From NCBI GenBank assembly GCA_003254905.1, contig QANU01064559.1:1377365-1441364 (forward strand): DNA of 64,000 nt. The letters run 5' to 3'. Below the pieces are notes generated by a model that worked only from the letters and a program-made list of their open reading frames with translations, had not been told where the DNA came from and did no database searches. Both the position numbers and the translations under genes were made by a program. This DNA comes from Nissolia schottii (lineage: Eukaryota > Streptophyta > Magnoliopsida > Fabales > Fabaceae). The stretch's first letter is position 1, and each line of letters starts with the position of its first letter. Positions 24,601 through 37,297 of the stretch are shown here, piece by piece.

Positions 24601-26309
24601 ATTGTTACAAAATCCTGATATTGGACCATTTTATAATACAAGCTCGTCTTTTTCACTGTCCTTATTCAGGGTCTTAGCATGCTGCTTGATGGCATTTTTG
24701 GCGCTGTTGTTGGTACTACCGCATCCGTGTAAGAAAGAAATGCTCTATGAATTTTTTGTTGGATTGTGTTTTTACTTATTGGTGCTTTGGGGAGTAGCTA
24801 TTATATGTCTATTAATGAAAAGTTTTTTGAAGTTCTATCTTATTGATTCTTGTTGATTTAGCATTATAAAAAGTTGAATTATTCAGAACTTGACATATTT
24901 GGTGAACCATTTTGAATCGTTCATCAAATGATTCCCCTTAACGACTAAACTTTTATAGACTACAAATCTTCAATTGAGTATTTTCATTTTAATTACTCTA
25001 TAGGAACTGTGACATTGGAGTCTGAAATCTTGTGAAAATAAATTAGTGGCAGCAGAAATTTATGCTTGCAGTTATTGTGTTTGTTATCAACAATAGTGGA
25101 AACCATAGAAAATAACCACAGTAAATAAATGATGTTTAGTATTGTAGGAGCGAAAATGGAAAGAGAGGAAGGAAGAAAGAAAATAATTTAAATGTGTTTG
25201 TAATTTGTCATTTTTCATTTTTTGCGCCACTCCTTCCATAAATGCCCTAGACTTTATTTGGTCAAAAGTTTATTATAGACATGAATTTTATTATGTGTAA
25301 TTTGCATATTGCTCTAACCAGAAATTTTCTGAAAACTTACCTCAAGATAAATGAGTTTCATATGTAAGAAACTAAATAATTTAATTGTTCATTGCAGCGA
25401 AAATGTTGGTCTACTTGGTCTGACACATATAGGCAGCAGGAGAGTAGTGCAAATATCGTGTGGTTTCATGATCTTCTTCTCTATCTTAGGTATTATATGC
25501 GGACTCTAACAGATGAGCATACTCTTTTCACTTTTACATTTCTGATGTAATTGTTTCATCATGTCTTTTTCAGGAAAATTTGGAGCATTTTTTGCATCAA
25601 TTCCCTTACCAATATTTGCTGCAATATATTGCGTTTTATTCGGTATCGTGGGTAGGTTATACCGCCATTACGTAAATCATTATTATGATAGTTTTATCTT
25701 GTAATTGAATGTCTTTTGTTCACTCATTTTATTTTTTTCTTGCAGCTGCGGTTGGGATTTCATTTATACAGTTTGCAAATACCAATAACATGAGAAACAT
25801 GTATGTTTTGGGCCTAACCTTGTTTCTGGGGATCTCAATACCTCAATATTTTGTGATGAACACAGCTCCAAATGGTCACGGCCCGGTTAAAACAAACGGT
25901 GGATGGGTAAGTGACTTACGAAGAAGTTTCTTATTTTCTCAATTCCCTATGATTAGTTTGGCACATCATATTTCGTCAAATGCATAAATAGCGTTTTAAA
26001 AATGTGCAACTAAGGCCATGATGTTGCCTTTTGAATTGATTTTCGTTCAACATTTATCTAATTGATCTTTCTTGTCTTGTTTCATGACAGTTTAATGATA
26101 TTTGGAATACCATTTTCTCTTCTGCGCCAACCGTGGCTATAATCGTCGGGACACTTCTCGACAACACCCTGGATGCCAGAGATACATCATCCGAAAGAGG
26201 ACTTCCATGGTGGATTCCTTTCCAGCATAAGAAGGGAGACGTTAGAAATGATGAGTTTTACCGTTATCCCCTGAGGTTAACTGAATATATACCCTCCAGG
26301 TTTCTGTAA
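21619..26309 (+). CDS. Nucleobase-ascorbate transporter (NAT/NCS2 family)
   Basis: Fourteen exons give 545 aa: 21619-21766, 22491-22588, 22886-23062, 23187-23287, 23462-23537, 23799-23858, 23947-24131, 24228-24324, 24462-24548, 24670-24728, 25398-25489, 25574-25651, 25746-25906 and 26091-26309. All phases agree. The hydrophilic N-terminus contains WNPAEQLLQLHYCIHSNPSW, typical of the NAT1-4 clade. The QH motif (LLLGFQHYIVML) is at about residues 53-64. The NAT signature E-N-x-G-x4-T falls at 364-372 (ENVGLLGLT). Family members are 12-14-helix plasma-membrane carriers for xanthine, uric acid and other nucleobases driven by the proton gradient; plant substrates vary. The residue after the signature Thr is His373, where Arg, Lys or Gly is usual. 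Introns 2 and 5 contain MITEs. The start is the only ATG that keeps the conserved N-terminal block. Confidence 0.95.
22619..22834. mobile_element. MITE-like insertion in NAT intron 2
   Basis: The left end TAGCGTGTTTGTATTTCAG is inverted relative to the right end (other strand AAGTGTATGTTTGGTAAAC). The body has AGAATTGATTCT and TTGATCATAATTGATTCTGG phrases. The boundaries are approximate. Confidence 0.5.
23576..23733. mobile_element. MITE in NAT intron 5
   Basis: The left arm TTTACACTGTCATCCAATT and the right arm ATTGGATGACAGTGTAAAA are near-perfect inverted repeats, preceded and followed by ACACTG/CAGTGT outer arms. The total is about 160 bp and would fold into a hairpin. Confidence 0.7.
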
Positions 26310-26392
26310 AACTCGTTTATGCAGGCTATGAGCAATTGTTATAAATTCTCAAAAGCCTTAGGAAAATGTGGATAAGCAATCTCCTAGCCTTG
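26310..26392 (+). other. Probable 3' UTR of the NAT gene
   Basis: This short stretch follows the stop codon before the tandem array starts. No clear polyadenylation signal can be assigned. Confidence 0.4.
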
Positions 26393-27050
26393 GCAAATTT
26401 TACCTTGTATAAAGGGATTTTGACATAGTGATTCCTAATGCCCCATGCTCTTTATATGCAAAATTTCATCCAAATAGTCTTCAAAGTTATTGGATTTGTG
26501 ATGGTAACTTATTTCTTGGTAGTGCTAATGCAAATTTTACCATTACTTGTATAAAGGAATTTTTGACATGGTAATTCCTTATGCCCCATGTTCTTTACAT
26601 GCAAAAGTTCATTCAAATAGTCTTCAAAGTTATTTGATTTGTGATGGTAACTTATTTCGTGGCAGTGCTAATGCAAATTTTACTTTCACTTGTGTAAAGG
26701 GATCTTGACATGGTAATTCCTTATGCCTTTTTTCTTTACATGCAAAAGTTAACTTATTTCTTGGTGGTGCTAAATGCAAATTTTACCTTTTCTTGTATAA
26801 AGGGATTTTGATATAGTAAATTCTTATGTCGCATTTTCTTTACATGCCAAAGTTAACTTATTTAGAAAAAAAAAAGTTAATTTATTTCTTGGCGGTGCTA
26901 GTGCAAATTTTACCTTTACTTGTATATAGGGATTTTGACATGGCAATTTCTTATGTCTCATGTTCTAAACATGCAAAAAGTTCACCCAAACAGTCTTCCA
27001 AGTTATTTGATTTGAGATGGTAACCTTTTTCTTTTTTTAATGGACGATGG
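26393..27050 (+). repeat. Degenerate long-unit tandem array behind the NAT gene
   Basis: The phrase GCAAATTTTAC starts at 26393, 26530, 26673, 26776 and 26903, so five units step by 137, 143, 103 and 127 bp. Each unit continues with CTTGTATAAAGGGATTTTGACATGG, ATGCCCCATGTTCTTTACATGC and GATGGTAACTTATTTCTTGG blocks. The third and fourth units lack the ATAGTCTTCAAAGTTATTTG block. The last unit ends in GATGGTAAC near 27020. Confidence 0.85.
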
Positions 27051-30000
27051 TAACTTATTTCTTGACACAAAGTTACATGTTACTACTTGTCATGGCTCTA
27101 GACATGTCCTAACGCAATGTTGTTGCCATTTGGATCTTTCTCAAATTCTTGAGCAAAGGCCCAAAGTAGATTTATTTTATTTTATTTTATTTATTTTAAT
27201 TAGGAAGACTCAAAGGCGAGAAAGTAGTACTTGAGAGAGTACTTGTATTTCTTGATGAATACTAGTACCAAGAAACACTCAAGCTGGGTTTTGGTATGAG
27301 GTTCTAGAATGTTCCTACATCTAGTCCTCCAAAATATCTACATGTAACTTGGTACATGTTCCTTGAGAAAATAATTTCTTGAAACTCTATAGAACCCTGC
27401 CTTGTGAGATACTTCATGCATGAGATAAAAGCATGATAATGCTCTTAAAACAGAGGAAAATAAATTAGTAAGCCTACCTAAGAAGATATGTTATATAGTC
27501 TTTCAAACCAAAAGTTAATTAATATTATAAGATTATTATGAAAGTCAAGTTAGCAGTATACTTATTATTATTATTATTATTTTTTAAAGTTTTACTCCAT
27601 GTCAATTGGCTATTTTAGTTTCTATAGTGAGGTTAGCAAATTATATTTATGCAAGTAGATTTTATCTATAAAGTAGAGGCTTAAATCCGGCGAAAAGTAT
27701 CTTATGATCAGGACAAAATGCATGCAACCAAATAAAGATCACTTCCATATTTGACAAATATAAAAAAGCCATGTAATTGCTCAAAAGAGAATATTTCATT
27801 GGAACAAAACAATTAATTATATCGACTTTCAAAGAGACAAATGACAAGTACATTAAAATAGGTCATGGTTTTAGGTCATTAATAAGTGATGATGAGTGGA
27901 TTTTATGTGAGGTCTGTACGAGAAATTGTGTAAATAACACTTAATTCCATTTTAGGGATTCTTACAAGCTGAATTAATGTTGATGGTTAAATGATTAACT
28001 AAATATAAGTATATTAATATAATATGGATTGACATTCATATTATTCAACAATTTTTTAACAATTTCAATTTAAGGTAAATCACATCAACTTCTTGAAAGT
28101 AAACGATATTGCATACAAACTGCTTATTTTTAAAATCGTGCATTGACTTCCAATAAGGTTTATGTGATATTGCACACAACATTCTTACATTTTTGGAATA
28201 TGACACGACACTGAGTACATTAATGAAAAGCTCAATGTAAATATGATAAATTGAGGCTCGAATATAATAACCTAATTTTAGGAAAGTTTGGTGTAATTCA
28301 CCCTTTGAATTTATTATAATTTACAGTCCTAATAGCAAGTCCAATGACACCCTTATTCTTTTCTGTTAGTCCCAATTCCTACTTTGCAGTCATGTGTCAG
28401 TCCCATTTCAAAGCTCACCGTTGGAGGAAATGAGGATTGGGGCCGAGGGAGGAGAGAGAGTGGGCCGCGTCTCACTAAACTGGGACTCATCCTTCGTTCT
28501 CATCTTCAAATAAAATGGTGACACATATTTTATTTTATAGCATTTTTAGTTATACGATGTCATAATTATGACTAAAGTTTATTTCATTGGATTTTTTTAA
28601 GCAAGTTTTTATGAGGCTGATATAGACCCTTTTGTAATACATGGATTAAGGATGATCACCAATATGATTAAGATAAAAGCATAGACATTTGTCTCTAGTA
28701 TGGTTACCAACGGCTAGGCATCGAGTGGTGCCAATAAAATATGTCCTGAGCCTATCTACATAGAGACAAGAAGATGAACTATGAGGCGTTATGAATTAGA
28801 GAGCTTTGGATCATGCCCCACATCCCAAAAATGCCATAGGATCCATTCCAAAGCCTTTTGACCAACTATTAGAGCTTAGGGAGCAAGCAATAAAATAAGC
28901 CCTCACAGCAGCTGAGAGTGACAGCCCGCAAACAGCTTCCAGGTTGGTGACTTTACACACTTTAGGGACCTTTCAACATAGCCTAGGAGATAGGGACATA
29001 AATGGGTTTTGTTCATACTAGGAATATGGTGTAAGAGGCCTGCACAAAAGCAGGGTTTGAGAGGGATATATCCCACTTCAAGCTGCAGGCACAAGGACTC
29101 ACACAACAGAGGGCCTTAACCTGCAGCCCTGAAAGTGACACTTCAATAGCAAACCCCTATGAAGCCAAAGGGTATCCTAGGAATAGGAAAGGGGAGAGAA
29201 AAAGAGTGGGGATCAGAAACAAAAAGAGGAAGATACAAGATAGAAAAATGACATGAAAACACATAGAGAAAAAAGATAGAGAGAAAGCAAGAGAGCGCGC
29301 GCACACACATCAACCCACCAAACAACAAACCAGAGAAATACGCCTGCGCGAGATGGCGTATTCAGAAAACGTTAGAAATTGCTTGCTCCCAAGCTCCAGA
29401 GTAGAAGCCACCCACACAAGGGCTTGGATTGGAGGACAAGGTTGTTCACCCTCACAATCCAACCCTCATAGACCCCATTTTCATTTCCTTCCATTCCTTT
29501 TTCCTTCCTCAAGTCTCAAAATAAACTTACAAACCCATAATATCTCATTTCCTCACCTTTCATTTTATGTTTTAAATCCGTTTATTAAAACGGTTTAGAT
29601 CAGAGGCCTTGCTCATTTTTTATTGAACATTTTTGAGTTTTGATGGAGTGGGGGTGGGTTTTGTTGTTGTGGTAGGTTTGTTGTTATAGGTGGTTAGTGT
29701 AGTTCTTACTTATGTCATTTTTCTTTGTTTTGCTTGTATAGTCCTTGTCCCGATTTTGGGTTCTATTTTGATATAATGGTTCTCTACTTATTGAAAAAAA
29801 AAGTAATTATAATTAAAGTTGGTCAGTGGCATTTTTGAGTCTCTACAATTGAAACAGTTGAGAGTCCCACTTCTAACACAAGATAGTGAGACGAGGAATT
29901 CATGTATTGGAGCAGGGACTGAGGGATTCAACTCTTGGTTCAAGAGTGCTTTAGGCCATCTGAACAAGGGATTATTAACAGACCAATGAGAAATTAACAA

Positions 30001-31454
30001 TTGTAATTTGAAAGAATTTTTTTATAAAAAAAATAATAGAAAAGAATTTATTAATAATATGTAGGGTCATAGTGAGACCAAAGTTGGTCATTTTTATTAG
30101 AGAAAAGAAAAACACTCTTGATTTTCATTCATTTTTATGACATGAAAAAAAGGATAAATATTTTTTAAAAGTGATATGATTAAAAGAAGAACTAAAATTA
30201 GTCTATATCAAAGATGCTTACCGGATTTATTTTTATGATCCATTGACTATGTAATGCTAATGACCAAAGGAGTGATGCAAAAACTGAGATTTAAAGATGG
30301 ATCTCACTTGAGATGAGATGCTCTAATAGTCTTAACATTCGGATTTTGTTCACACCTTTGCATCTATGAACTTCACAATCAAGTTAAGTTGACTAGGGCA
30401 GGCTTGACTTGCACCACTTTTGTAGATTTAAGCAATGAACAAAGGATAATGAAAAAAGTGGCATATTGACCAAATGTGGAGAAGTTATTAATAAAAGATA
30501 AGATAGAAATCGACTAAGGAAATTTCTCAGTAAAACACAAGATAGCGACATGTGCTAGAATGTGCTGAAACTGAAAACCTATGTGCTGCTTTTGTCACCT
30601 CTGCTTAACGGGTTTTCTTTTGTTTAAATATATAATATTTAATCCGAACAGTCCCTTTTGGTGGAAGCATGTCATTGGAAGTAGTCTCACATCACATGTA
30701 CAATGTACATGTACATTTTTATAATGGTTGGTCGTAAGATTCCAAAATTTTTGGTCCTAACTTTCCGATCACACTGTGGAAAAAAATAAAAAATAAAAAA
30801 TAAAAATAAAAGCACTTCCATTGGAAATCTGTCTATGCATTTTCCCATTTTTCTAGCCGCCTTACTCTTTTTATCATGGCTTATGTTACTTTCGTTAACT
30901 TACCATTTAATAATAATAATAATATAATTAAAAAAAAATCAATTTTGGGAATGTGATTCTTGAAATAAATTGTATTAAATTGCGTAAGTTTTATTATGTA
31001 ATTTTAAAGCGTTATATTATTAAATAAACTTTGAATCAAATGATATGACATTTCAAGAACACTCATAATTTATAACTGAAATGTCGTAATGTTTCTTTAA
31101 AATTACACAAGAATTTTTCTTTTTACTACAAATGCTTCCCAAAGTTGACATTCTTGTTTGTTAAATACACTAAATAATTATCACTGATTATGGTAATTAA
31201 GTCAAACTGGCTAACAAATTATGCAATAATTTATCACTATCAAGAGAATTTGCTTTTGGACAAAAAATTGATTTCCATTTCAAATAGAGGAATGAATTAT
31301 TATTTACAATGGGAGTGCTATGTTAGGAGGGACAACCACAACACCTCAGTCTAGATTAGTCAGTCTCTAGAAGTGGAATCAGGCTACGAGCGCAAGGAAC
31401 AAAAATTTACAAGGGAAGTGCAAAAATAAAAATATAACAGAGACATTAATTAGT
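27051..31454. other. Gene-poor region with retroelement-like debris
   Basis: No gene model is supported. An ATT microsatellite lies at about 27562-27581. The 28700-29600 part has moderately higher GC and short open frames without recognisable domains. 29640-29805 ends in a T/G-rich leader-like stretch and an A9 tract, which could be the 3' end of a retrotransposed sequence. 30000-31450 is AT-rich with no structure I can name. The last part presumably contains the 3' UTR of the downstream ADR1 gene. Confidence 0.4.
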
Positions 31455-34400
31455 TCACTCTTTGAGCCAATCCAAATCAAAGTGCTGCTCTGATACCTGA
31501 ACATGGAAATTAGGCCGGGCCTTCTCAACATGATTCCACAACCCTGATACCTCCTCATCACAAATCACAAGCCTCAAATTCTTCAATGACAATGCAGAAT
31601 TTGGCAAGTTCCTAATCATGGAGCATTCCCTCATGTCAATCTTCTCCAAGTTCACCAACTTGCCAATATCTTCAGGGAAGCCTGACAAGTTAACACATTG
31701 AGAAATGTCCATATACTTTAATCTAATCATGTCGCATACGCTAGAGGGAAGCGCCTTCAAATCTGGACACGCGTATAGCCGGAGGATCTCGAGTGATCTC
31801 AGTAGCCCCAATTGAATCGGCACTTGTGTCAAATTGTGGCAATTTGTTAGAGACAAATTCTTTAGTGAATTTATTTCACAAATGCTTGGAGGAAGCTCAG
31901 TTACATCATCGCAATGATCAAGTGTTAGTTCAGTGAGGTTGGGGAAATTTTGTGCTAGGTATGAATTTTTTCCCTCTAGTGTGTTATTAATCTTGCATAG
32001 GACTAAACATAATTTCCCTAAGTTTTTCATTGCAATGCCTGATAACTGAGGTGTGGAAATTTTTTCAAGCCAGAGGCTTCTTAATTTGGTTAAATTCTCA
32101 AAAACTGAAACATTGTGAAGGCAAGCATATGAAGAGCTATAGTTTATGATGATCAATGCCCTCAAATTCGGCATTCTATCCATGAAGGGAGGCAAGAAGT
32201 ATTCGACGGATGCGAAATTGATAATCAGCACTTCGGCTTTCGGAAATTCAAGTTTGCACCAATCCTCTTCCTTCATTTGACCTGCAATGTGAAATTCCTA
32301 CATATATGACTTGCAGAACAAGAAAGAAAAAATAGGTAATAGAAACAATGAACTTTAAAGAGGAATTGAAATGTGTGTGTATATCTATACATACCTGTGT
32401 GAACTGAAACAATTTGAGCCTCGAAGGGTTTGTCCTTGTATCTCAACCACTCTTTAGGGAGTCCGGTTTCTTCCCTTTTCGGCATAACTAATCGCCGGCG
32501 TTCGCATAAGCTCTTGTGATCGCTCAAATTAAGAGCAAGGTCTCTCAGTATGTCGTGTTGAGTAACATATATCTCGAAGCAACTGCTATACATGCCTCCG
32601 GCGCTAACAGATCAAAATATCGAAAGGGTTTTAGAAACAATGTTGTATTCCTAAGTCATTAAACAAGAAAATTGACTGAAAAAACAAGTTTAAAGGCCTT
32701 TTTCGGTTGCATACCGCGCTTCTTTAACCAAGGTGAGAAGGTTCTTGTTTGAAAGCTCAACCACTATGGCAAAAGCTTCAGTTTCGCCAATATCATGGAT
32801 CTCAACCCACATGTTGATGAGAATGTCAAGAGGGATCTTCCTATCCTCAGGGAATGAACACAAGTCCAATAAGCACTCCTTAATCTTTTCCGGCAGGTAA
32901 TTGGTACTGATCGCCATCCTCTCAATCAGATTGTTCTGATAAGATTCGCCGATGCTCCGACCTTGCGAAAGCCTTGTTTTAACACTTATCCAGAACATCT
33001 CAGTCTGATCCCTCAAAGAAGCTCCAATCACTTTAAGCGCCAGTGGAAGCTTTCCACACTCAGCCACAACCTGTTTTACCATTGAATACAAGCAACAACA
33101 GAAGTTGAATATAAGTCTATGAATAATTCAAAATCCATGTACCAAATCTTATTACATACTAAATAAAGTAAATATTATGTAGCTTTTGGTTCTTATCTTG
33201 AGACAGAAAGGACGAAGATAGTGAGACAGGAGAGACATGTTTTCCGTGTCCCTCCTTTTAGAGGTAGATAAATTAGCTTTAAAATTGTCCAGAGATAGGG
33301 ACAATTTTGGGTTTCTATCTCCATCTCTTTCTCTGAACATATTTCTATCTCTAAGGTCTTTGTTCCTCTGTCATAAGATAAGATAGGAATCAAACATGAC
33401 CTTAATTACTTCTTCAGTTTCTATCTCTAATGTAAGAGGATTAGTAAGAGGATACAGCAAAACTCGGTTTGATTCGGGCCATTTACCTGCTTGACCAAAT
33501 TCTCATTTGCTGCTAGAGGGATTGATTTCTGTCCAAAAGCATGGTGACAGAACAAAGACAGGGCATCCTCTTCACTCAAGAGTTCCACTTCATAAGTGGC
33601 ATTACAAATTGGGAATTTCTCTCTGGAAACCACAACAAATTTGCAGCCAGGGATTCTGCACACAAGCTGTTCTAGCACTGAGAGTGACCAGACATCATCA
33701 AGAACAACGAGGTTCCGGGTTTCGGTTTTGCACTCGAATTGCGGCATCCATTGAGGAACCACATAGTTTGCACCCAAGCATTGGTTTCCCATGATGAACC
33801 CCCAGATCCTTGTTCTCAGCTGCTCAACATTTGGGGATTGTGAGACAGTCAGGAACAAGATTCTCTCCTTGAAGAAACCTGCAATAAAAAAAAAATAAAA
33901 ATAAAAAAAAGAGAGGCAATTAGTCAGAAATTCGGATAGATTTCAATCAAATAAGTCTAACTCTACATTTAGATCTAAAACTTTAATGCGTCTATAGATT
34001 TTCGCACAATGAGAGTTATCATTCACACTTTGAGTTTCCAACGCAAACAATTAAGCTGTTTACGGTTTAATTACACATCAAATTTAATTACACAAAACAA
34101 ATGATGATGTTACCTTAATTACAATACCTTCCAATATGAAAGAAACTAAGAAGCATTACATCTATGGATATATTCTTAAAGAACACAAACATGAAAAACA
34201 AGATTATTTTTTTTCAAAACCATAAAAGTCTATTGTTATACCTTTACTGATTTTGATTCGAGTGAAGTCGATCCATTATAAAAATAAAACATTCATAAAA
34301 AAACAAATGTCAAACCACACAATCAAACAAGAAGAACGCTTACTTCGAACTTGTTCATCTTGGCAGACCTTTCTGGCAAGAGTTGTCTTCCCCGACCCGC

Positions 34401-35506
34401 CGATCCCATGAATCCCAACAACCCAAAGATCACTCCTCCCAACAACCATCTCCTTAACCACCTTCTTCCCAAGCTCCAACCCAACACCGCCACCCGAAAT
34501 TCCCAAAGTACCCCCATCCACCTCCATGCTCCTCACAGCCTCCTCCATCCACCCTCCCCCTCCGACCCCTATCTTCATGGAGCAGATGTACTGCTCGAGC
34601 CTCCGGTTCGACGCCTCCACCCGGTCGAACCGCTCGGCCATCTCGAACCGGGTGTGGTGCACGTCGGCGAGTATGTGGGCCTGCATGGGCCCCTGCACGA
34701 ACAGTGACACGTTCTTCTCAAGCTTCTCCATTTTCTTTGCCAATTGCAAGTTCTTGTACACGTTCCAACGGCTCGAATTGAGGACCTTCCACATTGGAAA
34801 CATCAAAAATCAATATACAAATGAAAATGAAATTTGAGTCTAGATAAAATTAAAATTGCAGTTTGACAAGAACGAATAATTAGTTATACAATACAAATCA
34901 AAGTACGTACTAATCTTAATTATTGCTGAAGCGTGCGATAATTAAAAAATCCTTATTAATTTTTTATTTTTATACATCAGAAAGGAGATGAAAATCAAGC
35001 CTAACTTTGGATGATGAACACAAATTACAAATTCAATAAATAATACTGCAATACAAAAACAAAATCCTTATTAGAATTACGGCTAATCAATTTTTTAAAA
35101 AAAAATCAAAATTCTAGATTACATACGATTAAAGATTTAGACAATAAGAACAAATTAAAAGGTACAGAAAAGATAAAGATTGCAGTAAGATCTGTTTACG
35201 AGAATGAATTTATTATGGTGAAGTGGAGGCATCGCATAATGCATATGAGGCTAAGAGACTGACCTTGTGGGAGAGCTCAATGCCGGAGCGGAGGATCTCG
35301 GAGAGGCGGTCGAGCTGGAACTGGCGTGGCGGCGGGAGCTCGACGCCGGAGTACTTGATCTCCTGTATGGTTGGGAGGAGTTCCGTTATGTAAGTTATGA
35401 GCTGGTCGGCGCTGGTCCTGCATAGGAGGGACTTGCGGGAGATGGATACGAGCATTCGGAGGAGCTCGGCGGCGATCTCGCCGGCGAATAAGTCCGTCAG
35501 GGCCAT
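31455..35506 (-). CDS. ADR1: ADR1-type helper NLR (RPW8-NB-ARC-LRR), copy A
   Basis: Six minus-strand exons, 35506-35264, 34785-34344, 33878-33487, 33070-32715, 32603-32395 and 32281-31455, give 822 aa in one frame. The RPW8-type domain fills about 1-150 (MALTDLFAGEIAAELLRML start, then RWNVYKNLQLAKKMEKLEKN). In the NB-ARC, the P-loop GIHGIGGSGKTT is at 205-216, LVVLDDVW ends at 292, VVVSREKF follows, and GKLPLALKV starts at about 365. QHD at 493-495 replaces MHD, as is normal for ADR1 proteins. About 548-822 are LRRs, ending in a DLDWLKE tail. ADR1 proteins are helper NLRs that work with EDS1 and SAG101/PAD4 modules downstream of sensor NLRs and form membrane Ca2+ channels on activation. Copy B lies 1.8 kb upstream in the same orientation. 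Intron 3 carries a MITE. No lesion is seen. Confidence 0.95.
33178..33401. mobile_element. Tourist-like MITE in intron 3 of ADR1 copy A
   Basis: The imperfect inverted ends (TTTTGGTTCTTATCTTGAGACAG at left, other strand GTTTGATTCCTATCTTATC at right) are flanked by TTA at 33175-33177 and 33402-33404. ADR1 copy B has no counterpart at this intron position, so the insertion postdates the duplication or was lost in B. Confidence 0.7.
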
Positions 35507-37017
35507 TGTCTCTCAGCCCTTTGCCGGCCAGAGACGCCAGTAGTGCCGTGGTGGTGGTGGTTGCTTTGTTTTCTTTTGTTTACGTCACTTGGTTGGTTCA
35601 TTCATATCATTGGTTTTATAATCTGGTCAAGCATACTTCGCACTCTAATGGGTAGGTGGTGAACTGCCACTAATGCCCTTACGGTGGCTCTAATTTTTCG
35701 ATTCAATCCTATTTATTATTTATATTATTAATTAGTGTTTGGATACATATCTAATGCTTGTTTTGGTACTCTTTCTTGTGTGGAACGACTACGGTGAATT
35801 AAGGTTTTTCTAAAGTGAGATATTTAGGTTAGAAATAATTAGAAATTCTATTGCTTATTCAATTAGATCAATGAAATATATTGTGTACGAAATTTATTTT
35901 TATTGATCTAAGGGCATAGATCTCTTGCTTTTATTTTTTTTGAAGTGAGCAGCACATCCTAGAAGATACAAATTTTAGAGGTAGATATCTTAAAGAAAAG
36001 GTTGACCTAAGTGGAAAAAAATGATTAATTGTGAAAGGGCGAGAAAATCGGTCATACAATTATACAAAAATGATCAAAGTTAAATATTTAGATATCACAT
36101 AATTACTTAAAAAATCACATAACTTTAAGGTTATATAATATTGACTATTCATATATAAATGATTATATGACTAAGATTTGTTCATTTCAATCATATTATT
36201 AGTTATTTATATATAAATGTATCCATGGTTATATATAAATATTTACGATTTCACAACACAAAACGTGTTAACACTCATGTAAACTCTTTTTTGGTAAACT
36301 CGTACGAGTTTAAGTAAACTCTTAATTTTACTAACGAGTTTACGATTAAAATATACCTATGAGTTTAATAATTTTCCTCAAGATGTATAAATTTGGTAAC
36401 TTTTTTAGATACTTAGTTAATTTTGTGTGTTAGATCATATTTATCGAGTTTACTAAGCCGATTTTATATATTTATCATAATTGAGCTATGTTTTATCAAA
36501 CTATAAAGTAATACATGTACAGAATAAAGTATAACATAACTAAGTGTCATGCATTAAGGTATATTTTATGATTTTTTTCATTTATTTTTATTGTAAAGTT
36601 AACATTATTCAATGTCAATTAGGAATACAAAATTTAATCATGTTTAATTCCTAATTATATTGTTTATAACATATATTTTTTACATATGTAAACATTTACG
36701 AGTTTACGATTCGAGTTTACTGATCCTTCACGAGTTTAGTTAAACTCTCGAGTTTGACAACCTTGAATGTATCATAATTAATTTTAGTTCATTATTTCAT
36801 TCTTACTTTTATATGATGGATTTGGATCCTCTAAAGTGAGATTTCTCATGTTACTCTCTCAAGAGAGATCTCACCATTGAATCATTAAAATGAGAATGAG
36901 TCACACTTTATTGTATGATATATTTTATTTTTAAGATTTACATAACCCTTATCGAAAAATAATTCAGTGGCTAAAAATTCACTCTCACTTGAATCATCCA
37001 CTCTATATGTGTGTGTA

Positions 37018-37061
<44 letters not shown>

Positions 37062-37297
37062 TACACCATAATCAATAATCCAACATNATTTCATGAACTA
37101 ATATGACTATTTTCATAATCTAAAAGACGAATTTCACTGAGGGTGACAAAGTTTGTAGATTGTACAATCAATAAAAAAAACGAGAGAAAACAAGTTAAAG
37201 ATTGTATTATGTAACATGCATGCTAAGAGCTCACAGTTGATATATATAATTGATATCTAAAGTATTTACAAAAGGACAATAATAACATTGTCCTCAT
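35507..37297. other. Spacer between the two ADR1 genes with hAT-like subterminal repeats
   Basis: This is the promoter region of copy A and the 3' flank of copy B. From about 36260 to 36770 the motif GTAAACTCG/CGAGTTTAC recurs many times in both orientations (clusters at 36280-36370 and 36690-36765). It ends in GTTTGACAACCTT, whose complement AAGGTTGTCAAAC is a typical plant hAT end. A TA microsatellite lies at about 37027-37056, and an undetermined base at 37088. Confidence 0.55.

Noticed and set aside
28903..29598. Cluster of short open frames at 28.9-29.6 kb
   Set aside because: The frames lie on both strands without motifs, and codon use does not look coding. Treated as repeat debris.
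34340..34420. miR482/miR2118 target site over the ADR1 P-loop
   Set aside because: The ADR1 P-loop is GGSGKTT rather than the GMGGVGKTT form usually targeted, and I could not align a miRNA reliably by eye.
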